Positions 54,020 through 61,928 of a stretch of DNA of 64,000 bases are shown piece by piece. Every line of letters starts with the position of its first letter. Position 1 is the first letter of the stretch. The notes beneath the pieces are model-generated. The model saw nothing but the letters and a program-made list of their open reading frames with translations, had not been told where the DNA came from and made no database searches. The translations under genes were made by a program, and so were the position numbers. The DNA comes from an uncultured Centipeda sp. (GTDB lineage: Bacteria; Bacillota; Negativicutes; Selenomonadales; Selenomonadaceae): assembly GCA_905372865.1 (NCBI GenBank), contig CAJPQT010000009.1, positions 26,683-90,682 of the forward strand, written 5' to 3'.

Positions 54020-54316
54020 ATGGCATTTGAAGACAAGACACTCGTATGCAAGGAATGCGGCGGCAATTTCGTGTTCACGGCCGGTGAGCAGGAGTTCTAC
54101 GCGGAGAAGGGCTTTGAGAACGAGCCGGCACGCTGCCGTGACTGCCGCGACAAGCGCCGCCGCGGCCGTGATGAGCAGAGCAGCGGCGAGCGTCAGATGT
54201 TCCATGTGGTCTGTGCTGAGTGCGGCAAGGATACGGAAGTCCCGTTCGAGCCGAAGACGGATCGTCCGGTCTACTGCCGCGACTGTTTCAATTCGAAGCG
54301 CGCAGCACGTTTCTAA
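54020..54316 (+). CDS. Zinc-ribbon protein (two CxxC pairs, tandem)
   Basis: A 98-residue protein with two zinc-ribbon units. The first is CKECGGNFVFTAGEQEFYAEKGF...CRDC, the second CAECGKDTEVPFEPKTDRPVYCRDC. The first matches the small zinc-binding domain family seen in many bacteria and phages. The second resembles the CxxC-x-CRDC ribbons of Firmicute proteins thought to bind nucleic acid. The linker is very basic (RDKRRRGRD), also consistent with nucleic-acid binding. The ATG at 54020 starts the conserved region; the upstream in-frame start lies in the leader. Confidence 0.85.
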   Translation: MAFEDKTLVCKECGGNFVFTAGEQEFYAEKGFENEPARCRDCRDKRRRGRDEQSSGERQMFHVVCAECGKDTEVPFEPKTDRPVYCRDCFNSKRAARF

Positions 54317-54347
54317 GGTTTTTTGAGGAGGCTTTGCTTCCTTCATG

Positions 54348-54383
54348 GAGGGATTGCAGCATTCGGTGCGGCGTCCCTCTTTT
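54348..54383 (+). terminator. Probable terminator
   Basis: GAGGGA / TCCCTC with pairing inside the loop, followed by TTTTGATTTTATTT. It lies between the zinc-ribbon gene and the amino acid binding protein. Confidence 0.55.
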
Positions 54384-54407
54384 GATTTTATTTGAGGAGG
54401 TTTCCCT

Positions 54408-55178
54408 ATGAAACTGAAGAAATTGGCACTTGTCCTAACCGGAGCTCTTGTGAGCCTTGCTCTCGTCGGCTGCGGCGGCGGCGACCAGGCGAAGCAGGAG
54501 GCAAAGGTGCTCCGCGTCGGTTCTGCAATCGACTTTGCACCGTTTGAGTTCCAGGATGAGGGGCAGAAGGACTATCAGGGTTTCGATATGGATCTCATCC
54601 GTGCGATTGCCAAGGAGATGGGAAGCGAGGCAGAGATCCAGAACATCGGCTTTGACGGACTGATCCCTGCGCTGCAGGCAAAGAACATCGATGTGATCAT
54701 CAGCGGCATGACGATCAATGACGAGCGCAAGCAGAAGGTGAACTTCTCCGATCCGTACTATCAGTCGGGTCTTACGATGATCGTGCGTAGCGATGAGGAA
54801 GCGATCAAGTCCTTCAAGGATCTCAAGGGACACAAGGTCGCCGTCCAGATCGGCACGACCAGCGCGAATATGGTCAAGGAGATGGAAGGCGTTACAGTCA
54901 CGGAGCTCAACACCCCTGCTGATTGCTTTATGGAGCTCAAGGCACGCGGTGTAGATGCCGTCGTCAACGACCGCCCCGTCAATGACTACTACATCAAGCA
55001 GTCGCAGGCAGTCGGCGTGAAGGCGCTCGAGGACAAGCTCTCTGCGGAGGACTACGGCATCGCGATGGCGAAGGACAATGCAGACCTCCAGAAGAAGGTC
55101 AACGAGGCTCTGAAGAAGCTGCATGAGAACGGCGAATACGACAAGATCTATCAGAAGTGGTTCGGCGCAAGCAAGTAA
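54408..55178 (+). CDS. Amino acid ABC transporter substrate-binding lipoprotein
   Basis: A 256-residue lipoprotein (lipobox LVGC near residue 22) of the family 3 solute-binding fold: LRVGSAIDFAPFEFQDEG, GFDMDLIRAIAKEMGSE, FDGLIPALQAKNIDVIISGMTINDERK, and VAVQIGTTSANMVKE. Such proteins bind glutamine, histidine, arginine or similar. It may serve the permease and ATPase at 45316-46699, which lack a neighbouring binding protein. Its stop codon coincides with the left TA of MITE copy 4, so the element inserted exactly at the gene end. Confidence 0.93.
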   Translation: MKLKKLALVLTGALVSLALVGCGGGDQAKQEAKVLRVGSAIDFAPFEFQDEGQKDYQGFDMDLIRAIAKEMGSEAEIQNIGFDGLIPALQAKNIDVIISGMTINDERKQKVNFSDPYYQSGLTMIVRSDEEAIKSFKDLKGHKVAVQIGTTSANMVKEMEGVTVTELNTPADCFMELKARGVDAVVNDRPVNDYYIKQSQAVGVKALEDKLSAEDYGIAMAKDNADLQKKVNEALKKLHENGEYDKIYQKWFGASK

Positions 55179-55341
55179 GGAATTGCTGATAAAATGAAGT
55201 CCGTCAGATTGGCGTAGATTTTTTCGTCCGAACAAGGAGGAAAACCGGACGCATAGCCAAAGCTATGTGGAGGATTTGCCGACAAAAAGCGGGCAAAAAA
55301 GATGCGCTAAGATGGCGGTGCTGAATTTATCAGTGCTTCCC
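55178..55341 (-). repeat. MITE-like element, copy 4 (reverse orientation)
   Basis: The ends are AGGAATTGCTGATAAA and TTTATCAGTGCTTCCC, flanked by TA at 55176-55177 and 55342-55343. It lies in inverted orientation relative to copy 1. The last base of the preceding stop codon (TAA) is its first base. Confidence 0.87.
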
Positions 55342-55352
55342 TAGATACAGGA

Positions 55353-55392
55353 AAAAGCCCCGCAGATGGAATTTTCCATCTGCGGGGCTTTT
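55353..55392. terminator. Bidirectional terminator
   Basis: AAAAGCCCCGCAGATGGAA-TT-TTCCATCTGCGGGGCTTTT is a nearly perfect palindrome with A-run and T-run, serving the converging binding-protein gene and the RluA-type gene. Confidence 0.93.
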
Positions 55393-55393
55393 C

Positions 55394-56266
55394 TTATGCC
55401 GAAAGTGATAGGATGCGCACCATATCATCAGGTAAGGGGGATGCGATTGTGAAACATTCTCTCGTGCGTGGGTGTGTGAGTGTAAGACGTGCGGAGTGGA
55501 GGGCGTGGCGTGTCATTCGTTCTGTGCTGCCGCCGTAGAGATCGTCGCCAAGCAGGGGATGGCCGAGGTGGGCGAGGTGGACGCGGATCTGGTGCGTGCG
55601 CCCCGTCTCAAGCCGTAGGCGCAGGAGGGAATGTCGTGTGTTCGTCCACTCCGTTCGATAATGGGTACGTGCCGGCTTTCCATCGGGAGAAACGCGGCGC
55701 AGAATGATGCTTGGCAGGGCGCGCGCGATCGGTGCGTCGATCATGCCGATTGGCGGCGTAAGCGCTCCCTCGATCAGGGCAAGGTATTCGCGTGTGAGCG
55801 TACCCTGCTTGGCCATTTGATACTGTACCTCGGGATGTTTTGCGATGAGCAGCAGTCCCGTTGTATTGCGGTCGAGGCGGTGGCACGGATGAAAGTCCAG
55901 CCGTTTGCCGCGCGCGGCATAGAGCCCCAGCACGGCATTTGCGACCGTGCCGTGCGCCTCCTTTGTCGTCGGATGCACGAGCTGCCCTGCGGGTTTGTCG
56001 ATGATGAGGAGGTCGTCGTCCTCGTACACGATTGCGAGCGGAAGACGCTCGGGGGTGATGGAGCTGACAATCGGCAGCTCATAGGATACAATGTCTCCCG
56101 TGTGCAGCATGGTCCGCGCGGCGATGGCGGGCACGCCGTTCACCGTGAATGTTCCGCTGTGCTTGATGCGTTTCCAGAGCCCCGATGAAATCCCGCATGC
56201 GCGCATCAGATATGCCTTGGCAGGACATTCTGCACCGTCCGCCAGCGAGACGATATGCTCCGTCAT
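55394..56266 (-). CDS. RluA-family pseudouridine synthase
   Basis: A 290-residue rRNA pseudouridine synthase. An N-terminal S4-like region (AYLMRACGISSGLWKRIKHSGTFTVNGV) precedes the catalytic domain with IVYEDDDLLIIDKPAGQLVHP, the catalytic Asp in CHRLDRNTTGLLLIAK, and GRTHQIRVHLAHLGHPLLGDDLYGG. It modifies uridines in 23S rRNA (RluC/RluD-like), exact sites unknown. The ATG at 56266 overlaps the stop of the permease upstream by four bases. A longer in-frame extension exists but reads antisense to the permease and lacks family character. Confidence 0.92.
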   Translation of the reverse strand: MTEHIVSLADGAECPAKAYLMRACGISSGLWKRIKHSGTFTVNGVPAIAARTMLHTGDIVSYELPIVSSITPERLPLAIVYEDDDLLIIDKPAGQLVHPTTKEAHGTVANAVLGLYAARGKRLDFHPCHRLDRNTTGLLLIAKHPEVQYQMAKQGTLTREYLALIEGALTPPIGMIDAPIARALPSIILRRVSPDGKPARTHYRTEWTNTRHSLLRLRLETGRTHQIRVHLAHLGHPLLGDDLYGGSTERMTRHALHSARLTLTHPRTRECFTIASPLPDDMVRILSLSA

Positions 56267-57522
56267 TCGCTCTGCTTTTGTCCCTGCCCGCGCAGGGCGA
56301 GGATGATGCGGAAGGAGATGGAGAGAATGATGGCGATGACGGTTGCAAGTGCCATACCGCGCAGCGTGACCGTGCCGATGGTAAGGCTCGCCGTCGATAC
56401 GCCGACGCCCATGACGATGGAGGTGAGGAGAAGGTTCATCGGATTGTTGTAGTCCACCTTCGCCTCGACGAGAATGCGGATGCCGGAGGCGGCGATTACA
56501 CCGAAGAGCAGCATGGAAACGCCGCCCATAACGGGCGTCGGGATGCTCTGGATGAGCGCGGCGAGCTTGCCGAGGCAGGAGAGCAGAATCGCGAAGATCG
56601 CCGCACCGCCAATGACCCATGTGGAGTAAACCTTTGTGATGGCGAGCACGCCGATGTTTTCCCCGTAGGTTGTATTCGGCGTTGAGCCGAACAGCCCCGA
56701 GAAGATGGTCGAGATACCGTTGCCGAGGAGGGAGCGGTCGAGCCCCGGATCCTTTGCGAGGTTGCGTCCGACAATGTTGCCCGTTACGATGAGATGTCCG
56801 ATGTGTTCCACGACGACAACGATGGAGGCGGGCAGGATGATGAGGATGGCGCGCAGGTCGAACTCCGGTGTATAGATGGTCGGAAGAGCCAGCCACGGTG
56901 CACTCTCGACGTGTGAGAGATCGACGATTCCTGCGCAGAATGCGATGATGTAGCCTGCGACCACGCCGATGAGAATCGGGATGATAGAGAGGAAGCCGCG
57001 GAATGCCATCGAGGCAAAGATGGTGATGGCAAGGGTCGCAATTGAGACGAAGATGACGGTAGCATCCGTATTTTCCCCTGTCAGTCCCGCCATATTTGCC
57101 GCCGTCGGCATCAGCTCGAGCCCGATGACGGCGACAATGGCGCCCATCGAGGCGGGTGGGAAGATTACGTCGATCCAGCTTGTTCCGATGGTGTGCACGA
57201 TGAAGCTGACCACGCAGAATACAATGCCGACGACGATGAAGCCGCCGAGTGCCGCCTCGTAGCTGTACTGCGAGAGTACGAGAAAGACGGGCGAGAGAAA
57301 CGCAAAACTTGATCCGAGGTATGCAGGAATTTTCCCCTTGCAGAGGATCAGGTAGAACAGTGTGCCGATGCCGTTGAAGAGCAGCACGGTCGCAGGATTG
57401 ACGTGGAACAGGATCGGCACGAGCACCGTCGAGCCGAACATGGCAAAGAGGTGCTGCAGCGAGAGGGGGATGGTCGTCAGAAGCGGCGGCCGCTCCGTTG
57501 TATCAATCGTCTTTTGGGACAT
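56263..57522 (-). CDS. Nucleobase:cation symporter-2 permease (UraA-like)
   Basis: A 419-residue inner-membrane protein of the uracil/xanthine permease family with about 14 helices. Signatures are PLSLQHLFAMFGSTVLVPILFHVNPATVLLFNGIGTLFY, then VVVVEHIGHLIVTGNI (the conserved glutamate of the substrate site) and GLFGSTPNTTYGENIGVLAITKV. The last motif is the UraA type, so uracil is the likely substrate. I chose ATG 57522 (MSQKTIDTTE). It is coupled to the RluA-type gene. MITE copy 5 lies 25 bases upstream of the start. Confidence 0.92.
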   Translation of the reverse strand: MSQKTIDTTERPPLLTTIPLSLQHLFAMFGSTVLVPILFHVNPATVLLFNGIGTLFYLILCKGKIPAYLGSSFAFLSPVFLVLSQYSYEAALGGFIVVGIVFCVVSFIVHTIGTSWIDVIFPPASMGAIVAVIGLELMPTAANMAGLTGENTDATVIFVSIATLAITIFASMAFRGFLSIIPILIGVVAGYIIAFCAGIVDLSHVESAPWLALPTIYTPEFDLRAILIILPASIVVVVEHIGHLIVTGNIVGRNLAKDPGLDRSLLGNGISTIFSGLFGSTPNTTYGENIGVLAITKVYSTWVIGGAAIFAILLSCLGKLAALIQSIPTPVMGGVSMLLFGVIAASGIRILVEAKVDYNNPMNLLLTSIVMGVGVSTASLTIGTVTLRGMALATVIAIILSISFRIILALRGQGQKQSE

Positions 57523-57547
57523 GAGATCACTCCGTTTCAGAATTATA

Positions 57548-57706
57548 GGAAGCACTGATAAATTCAGCACAGCTATCTTAGCACATCTTTTTTGTCCGCT
57601 TTCGTTAGCAAATCCTCCACATAGCTTTGGCTATGCGTCCGGTTTGCTGCCTCAATCGGACGAAAAAATCTGCGCCAATCTGAGGGTCTATTTTATCAGC
57701 GATTCC
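57548..57706 (+). repeat. MITE-like element, copy 5
   Basis: The ends are GGAAGCACTGATAAA and TTTATCAGCGATTCC, with TA at 57546-57547 and 57707-57708. It lies in the divergent region between the permease and manA, upstream of both. Confidence 0.87.
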
Positions 57707-57772
57707 TATGGAATATGTGCGTCCCTATGATAGCACAGACGGCGGCGGTGAACAATGACGATTTCTGTCCCC

Positions 57773-57801
57773 TTGCACTTTTGGACGGGATTCGGTAAGA
57801 T
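57773..57801 (+). promoter_or_regulatory. Promoter of manA
   Basis: TTGCAC at 57773-57778, 17 bases, then TAAGAT at 57796-57801, about 30 bases upstream of the manA start. Confidence 0.65.
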
Positions 57802-57832
57802 AGTCCAATGATCGTGACATAAGGAGTGACCT

Positions 57833-58798
57833 ATGAAATACCCGATGAAACTCATTGCGCCGCTCAAGGACTATCTTTGGGGCGGAACGCGTCTAAGAGA
57901 CGAGTATGGAAAAGATACGCAGCTGACGAAAGTTGCCGAGAGCTGGGAACTCGCCTGTCATAAGGACGGTATGAGCGTGATCGCAAACGGCGCAGCAGCA
58001 GGACAGACACTTGCGGACTGGCTTGCGGAGGCAGGGGCGGGAGCGCTTGGAACGAAGGCGGCGAAGTTTCCCTATTTCCCCCTGCTTATTAAGCTGATCG
58101 ACGCACATGACAATCTCTCCGTACAAGTGCACCCCGATGACGAGTATGCTTTACGCGTCGAGGGGGAGTACGGCAAGACGGAGATGTGGTACATCGTGGA
58201 CGCGGCATCGGGAGCGGAGCTGCTCTACGGCTTTCAGCATGAGATTACGAAGGAAGAGTTTCGTCGCCGCATTGAGGACAACCGTCTACTTGATGTCGTA
58301 CGGCGTGTGCCGGTCAAGAAGGGGGATGTATTCTTCATCCCCGCGGGCACGCTCCATGCAATCGGCAAGGGCATCCTCATCTGTGAGATCCAGCAGAACT
58401 CGAATACAACGTACCGCGTCTATGATTACGGGCGCATCGGCACGGACGGAAGACCACGCGACCTCCATATCGAAAAGGCGCTCGAGGTGACACATCTCGC
58501 TCCCGTCACGCAGCATGCCGCCTCTGCTCCACCGATTGACATTATTGCAGGAGCGGAGGTGCGCCTCCTCGCCGCGTGCGATTTCTTCACCGTCTATCAT
58601 CTTGCGGTCAAGGGGGCGTGTGCGCTTTACGCGGGAACGGATTCCTTTCAGTGTCTGACCGTACTGGACGGCAGCTTGACGCTCCACAGCAATCGGGAGG
58701 AGCTGTGTGTGCAGAAGGGCGCGTCTGTGTTCCTGCCGGCGGGGCTTGGACACTATGAGCTGAGTGGGGACGGAGCGCTCATTCTCAGTAAAATATGA
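57833..58798 (+). CDS. manA: Mannose-6-phosphate isomerase, class I
   Basis: A 321-residue zinc cupin that interconverts mannose 6-phosphate and fructose 6-phosphate. The short Bacillus-type form shows LKDYLWGGTRLRDEYG, the zinc-binding QVHPDDEYA with EMWYIVDA, then FFIPAGTLHAIGKGILICEIQQNSNTTYRVYDYGR. It supplies mannose units for surface sugars or lets mannose enter glycolysis. It has its own promoter. Confidence 0.94.
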   Translation: MKYPMKLIAPLKDYLWGGTRLRDEYGKDTQLTKVAESWELACHKDGMSVIANGAAAGQTLADWLAEAGAGALGTKAAKFPYFPLLIKLIDAHDNLSVQVHPDDEYALRVEGEYGKTEMWYIVDAASGAELLYGFQHEITKEEFRRRIEDNRLLDVVRRVPVKKGDVFFIPAGTLHAIGKGILICEIQQNSNTTYRVYDYGRIGTDGRPRDLHIEKALEVTHLAPVTQHAASAPPIDIIAGAEVRLLAACDFFTVYHLAVKGACALYAGTDSFQCLTVLDGSLTLHSNREELCVQKGASVFLPAGLGHYELSGDGALILSKI

Positions 58799-58825
58799 AA
58801 CGCGGGGCTTGACGGCTTTGCTATA

Positions 58826-59782
58826 ATGAAACCGTTAGGAGAACTTTTTAGGAAACCCAAAGGGAAGGTGAGTCTCATCGAATTTCATGCCTTGACAAAG
58901 GAAGACAAGCCCCTGCTTGATCGCTATTTCCGTGCGAATTACTACGAGAATTCGCATTTTAACTTTACGAATCTCTATATGTGGCGCGAGCCGTTCCACG
59001 TCCATGTTGCGGAGGAAGATGATGTCCTCTACGTGGTGAGCGAGTGGAAGGCACGCGTTTCGGCACTGCAGCCGTTCTGTGACCCCGCCCTCTACCCCGC
59101 AGCGACGAAGAAGCTGCTCGCGTACTTCGAGGACATCGAGCAGCCCTTCCATATCTACGATATGGAGCGCGGCTATGCGGATTTCCTGCGCAGCTGCGAC
59201 TGCGCACACTTTGAGGTGGTCGCTGATCGCGACAACTATGACTATGTGTACCTTTCGGAAAAGCTCATCAGCCTCGCTGGCCGCAAGCTGCACTCGAAGA
59301 AGAACCATCTGAATGCGTTTCGTAAGGAGCATCCCGACGCGGCGTTCGTGCCGATTACGGATGAGATCGTAACGCTGTGCAAGCTTGAGCTGAACAGCTG
59401 GTACAAGCAGCACAAGCAGGAGGACGGGACCGTCGATCCGTTCATCGGCTATGAGCGTACGGCGATCCTCGAGGTACTGAATAACTTCGCAGACTTCGGG
59501 CTGAAGGGCGGCGCGATTCTCCTCGACGGGCGCGTCATCGCCTTTACCTTCGGTGAGCAGCTGAACACGGATACAGCGGTCATCCACGTCGAGAAGGCAG
59601 ACCCCGAGCTGCGCGGCGCATATCCCGCGATCAATCAAGGCTTTGTGGAGCACGCGTGGAGCCATTTGACCTACATCAACCGCGAGGAGGATATGGGGAT
59701 CGAGGGGCTGCGCAAGGCAAAGGAGTCGTACAAGCCCGAGAAGCTGATCGAGAAGTTTAATGCGACGCTGTGTCTTGGGTGA
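58826..59782 (+). CDS. DUF2156-family protein (phosphatidylglycerol lysyltransferase C-terminal-like)
   Basis: A 318-residue protein of the GNAT-like DUF2156 family: DRYFRANYYENSHFNFTNLYMWR, YVYLSEKLISLAGRKLHSKKNHLNAFRKEHP, AFTFGEQLNTDTAVIHVEKADPELRGAYPAINQGFVEHAW, and NREEDMGIEGLRKAKESYKPEKL. The domain is the catalytic half of MprF-type lysyltransferases, but there is no membrane part, so lipid lysinylation is uncertain. The ATG at 58826 overlaps a TATAAT and has no clear ribosome-binding site, so the true start may lie slightly downstream. The stop falls inside the repeat at 59779. Confidence 0.85.
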   Translation: MKPLGELFRKPKGKVSLIEFHALTKEDKPLLDRYFRANYYENSHFNFTNLYMWREPFHVHVAEEDDVLYVVSEWKARVSALQPFCDPALYPAATKKLLAYFEDIEQPFHIYDMERGYADFLRSCDCAHFEVVADRDNYDYVYLSEKLISLAGRKLHSKKNHLNAFRKEHPDAAFVPITDEIVTLCKLELNSWYKQHKQEDGTVDPFIGYERTAILEVLNNFADFGLKGGAILLDGRVIAFTFGEQLNTDTAVIHVEKADPELRGAYPAINQGFVEHAWSHLTYINREEDMGIEGLRKAKESYKPEKLIEKFNATLCLG

Positions 59783-59942
59783 TGTCCCACGCGAACACTT
59801 AGTTACGCAAGTGATCGCGTGCTCGTTCGCCTAAATACCGGCGCACTTCTTAAACGCGCTGCGCTTGAACGAAAGAAGTACGCCGGGGGCGAGTCGCCCG
59901 CTTTACTCCCTTGCTCCACTAGGGTTCGCTTTGGGACATCAC
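59779..59942 (+). repeat. Second dispersed repeat, copy B (uninterrupted)
   Basis: A 164-bp sequence with inverted ends GTGATGTCCCACGCGAAC and GGTTCGCTTTGGGACATCAC. It matches the outer parts of copy A at 3531-3862 but lacks the MITE; a single TA at 59851-59852 marks the equivalent position. It overlaps the end of the DUF2156 gene. With the following promoter, MITE and hairpin, it fills the gap 59783-60259. Confidence 0.83.
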
Positions 59943-59967
59943 TCCATGCTCGTTGGCAGCCAAATAT

Positions 59968-59996
59968 TTGCAAACTGCCCGTGAATATGGTAAGAT
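59968..59996 (+). promoter_or_regulatory. Probable promoter upstream of leuA
   Basis: TTGCAA at 59968-59973, 17 bases, then TAAGAT at 59991-59996. MITE copy 6 begins 14 bases further on, so it would lie in the leuA leader RNA. Confidence 0.5.
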
Positions 59997-60010
59997 AGCA
60001 CAACGCTAGG

Positions 60011-60172
60011 GAATCGCTGATAAAATGAAGTTCTCCGGATTGGCAGCAGATTTTTTGTTCTGCCAAGGAAATAAACCGGACACATAGCAAAAGCTATGTG
60101 GAGGATTTATTGACGATGGCAGGGCGAAAAGGATGCGCCAAGGCGGCGGGACTGAATTTATCAGTGCTTCCC
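60011..60172 (-). repeat. MITE-like element, copy 6 (reverse orientation)
   Basis: The ends are GGGAATCGCTGATAAA and TTTATCAGTGCTTCCC, flanked by TA at 60009-60010 and 60173-60174. The interior is related to the other copies but has more substitutions. Confidence 0.87.
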
Positions 60173-60186
60173 TATGAAACGCAGGC

Positions 60187-60230
60187 GCGTCCTTCGCCCC
60201 ACATCAGCGGCGAAGGACGTTCTTGTTTTA
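60187..60230 (+). terminator. Hairpin terminator or attenuator before leuA
   Basis: CGTCCTTCGCC / GGCGAAGGACG, 11 perfect base pairs, followed by TTCTTGTTTTATA. It stands between the promoter and leuA. It could attenuate leuA or end upstream transcripts. I see no leucine-rich leader peptide. Confidence 0.75.
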
Positions 60231-60259
60231 TAGAGATGTTTTGATACGGGGGAACGATC

Positions 60260-61927
60260 ATGAATCACACAAAGTACACGAAGGGTTACTATATGCCGCC
60301 CGAGATTCGTCTGGACTGGCTGCGTATGGATGCACCCGACAAGGCGCCGATTTGGTGCTCGGTTGATCTGCGCGACGGCAATCAGGCACTCATCATCCCG
60401 ATGAGTTTGGACGAGAAGCTGGCGTTCTTCGATCTTCTCGTGCGTGTGGGGTTCAAGGAGATCGAGGTCGGTTTTCCTGCCGCGTCGGAGACGGAGTACG
60501 AGTTCCTGCGCCGTCTCGTCGATGACAATCTCATCCCCGACGATGTGACCGTGCAGGTGCTGACACAGGCGCGGGAGCATATCATCCGAAAGACGTTTGA
60601 TGCGCTGCGCGGCGTGAAGAACGCGATTGTGCATGTCTACAACCCCACGTCTGCAGCACAGCGCGAGCAGGTATTTGCACGCTCAAAGGAGGAGATCCTC
60701 CAGATCGCCGTAGACGGCGCAAAGCTTCTCAAGAAGCTGACGGAGGAGGCGGGCGCGAACTATCGGTTTGAATACTCGCCCGAAAGCTTCACGGGCACGG
60801 AGCCCGAATATGCGCTCGAGGTCTGCAATGCTGTTCTCGATGTGTGGCAGCCCACGCCCGACCGCAAGGCGATCATCAATCTTCCCTCGACGGTTCAAAT
60901 GTCGATGTCACACGTCTACGGAATGCAGATTGCCTACGTCAACGAGCGGCTGAAATACCGTGACAGCGTCGTTCTCTCCCTCCACCCGCACAACGACCGC
61001 GGCTGCGGCGTAGCAGATGCGGAGATGGGGCTGCTCGCGGGTGCAGACCGTGTCGAGGGCACACTCTTCGGCAACGGGGAGCGCACGGGCAACGTCGACA
61101 TCATCACCGTCGCGATGAACATGTTCGCGCTCGGTGTCGATCCGAACCTCGACTTCTCCGATCTCCCGCACCTCGTCGAGGTCTACGAGCAGGTGACGCG
61201 CATGCAGGTCAACCCGCGCCAGCCGTACTCGGGCGCACTCGTCTTTGCCGCGTTCTCCGGCTCCCATCAGGATGCCATCGCCAAGGGCATGAAGCACTGG
61301 GATGAGAACAAGCCAAAGCACTGGTCACTGCCATACCTCTACATTGACCCGAAGGATATCGGGCGCACGTACGATGGCGATGTCATCCGCATCAACAGCC
61401 AGTCGGGCAGGGGCGGTGTCGGTTATATCATGGAGCAGCAGTACGGCATCAGCATGCCGAAGAAGATGCGCGAGGATCTCAGCTACCGCATCAAGTCCGT
61501 GTCCGACAGCGGGCACAAAGAACTCCTGCCGGACGAGATCTACAAGGTGTTCATGGATACCTACGTCAATGTTGTATTCCCGTTCGAACTCACGGATTTC
61601 CATCTGAAAAAGCAGCCGGACGGCACGCGCATGGGCGATGTTCATCTCAAGGTGGACGGTGAGGACCGCACGTATGAGGCACGCGGCAACGGCCGCCTCG
61701 ACGCGATCTCGAACGCCATGCAGGCAAACCTGGGGCTTCGCTACACGAACCTGACCTACAGTGAGCACGCGCTTGAGATCGGCCAGACCTCGCGTGCCAT
61801 CTCCTACATCAGCATCACGGGCGAGGACGGCAAGACTTACTGGGGCGCGGGCCTCGATACGGATATCATCACCTCGTCCATCCTTGCCCTGTTCAGCGCG
61901 ATCAACCGCATGAAGGCGGGGCACTGA
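60260..61927 (+). CDS. leuA: 2-isopropylmalate synthase, long (type 2) form
   Basis: A 555-residue enzyme that condenses 2-ketoisovalerate and acetyl-CoA, the first committed step of leucine synthesis. It has the DRE-TIM barrel: WCSVDLRDGNQALIIPM with the catalytic Arg and metal Asp, then LHPHNDRGCGVADAEMGLLAGADRVEGTLFGNGERTGN. The SQSGRGGVGYIMEQQYGI segment and a C-terminal LeuA dimer regulatory domain follow (residues about 430-555), the site of leucine feedback. The length and SQSGRGG fit the actinobacterial/yeast-like LeuA2 rather than the 510-residue form. uvrC follows after one base. Confidence 0.94.
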   Translation: MNHTKYTKGYYMPPEIRLDWLRMDAPDKAPIWCSVDLRDGNQALIIPMSLDEKLAFFDLLVRVGFKEIEVGFPAASETEYEFLRRLVDDNLIPDDVTVQVLTQAREHIIRKTFDALRGVKNAIVHVYNPTSAAQREQVFARSKEEILQIAVDGAKLLKKLTEEAGANYRFEYSPESFTGTEPEYALEVCNAVLDVWQPTPDRKAIINLPSTVQMSMSHVYGMQIAYVNERLKYRDSVVLSLHPHNDRGCGVADAEMGLLAGADRVEGTLFGNGERTGNVDIITVAMNMFALGVDPNLDFSDLPHLVEVYEQVTRMQVNPRQPYSGALVFAAFSGSHQDAIAKGMKHWDENKPKHWSLPYLYIDPKDIGRTYDGDVIRINSQSGRGGVGYIMEQQYGISMPKKMREDLSYRIKSVSDSGHKELLPDEIYKVFMDTYVNVVFPFELTDFHLKKQPDGTRMGDVHLKVDGEDRTYEARGNGRLDAISNAMQANLGLRYTNLTYSEHALEIGQTSRAISYISITGEDGKTYWGAGLDTDIITSSILALFSAINRMKAGH

Positions 61928-61928
61928 G

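Noticed and set aside
60030..60100. Leucine-rich leader peptide for leuA attenuation
   Set aside because: The short frame in MITE copy 6 has only two leucine codons that are not consecutive, and it derives from the repeat.
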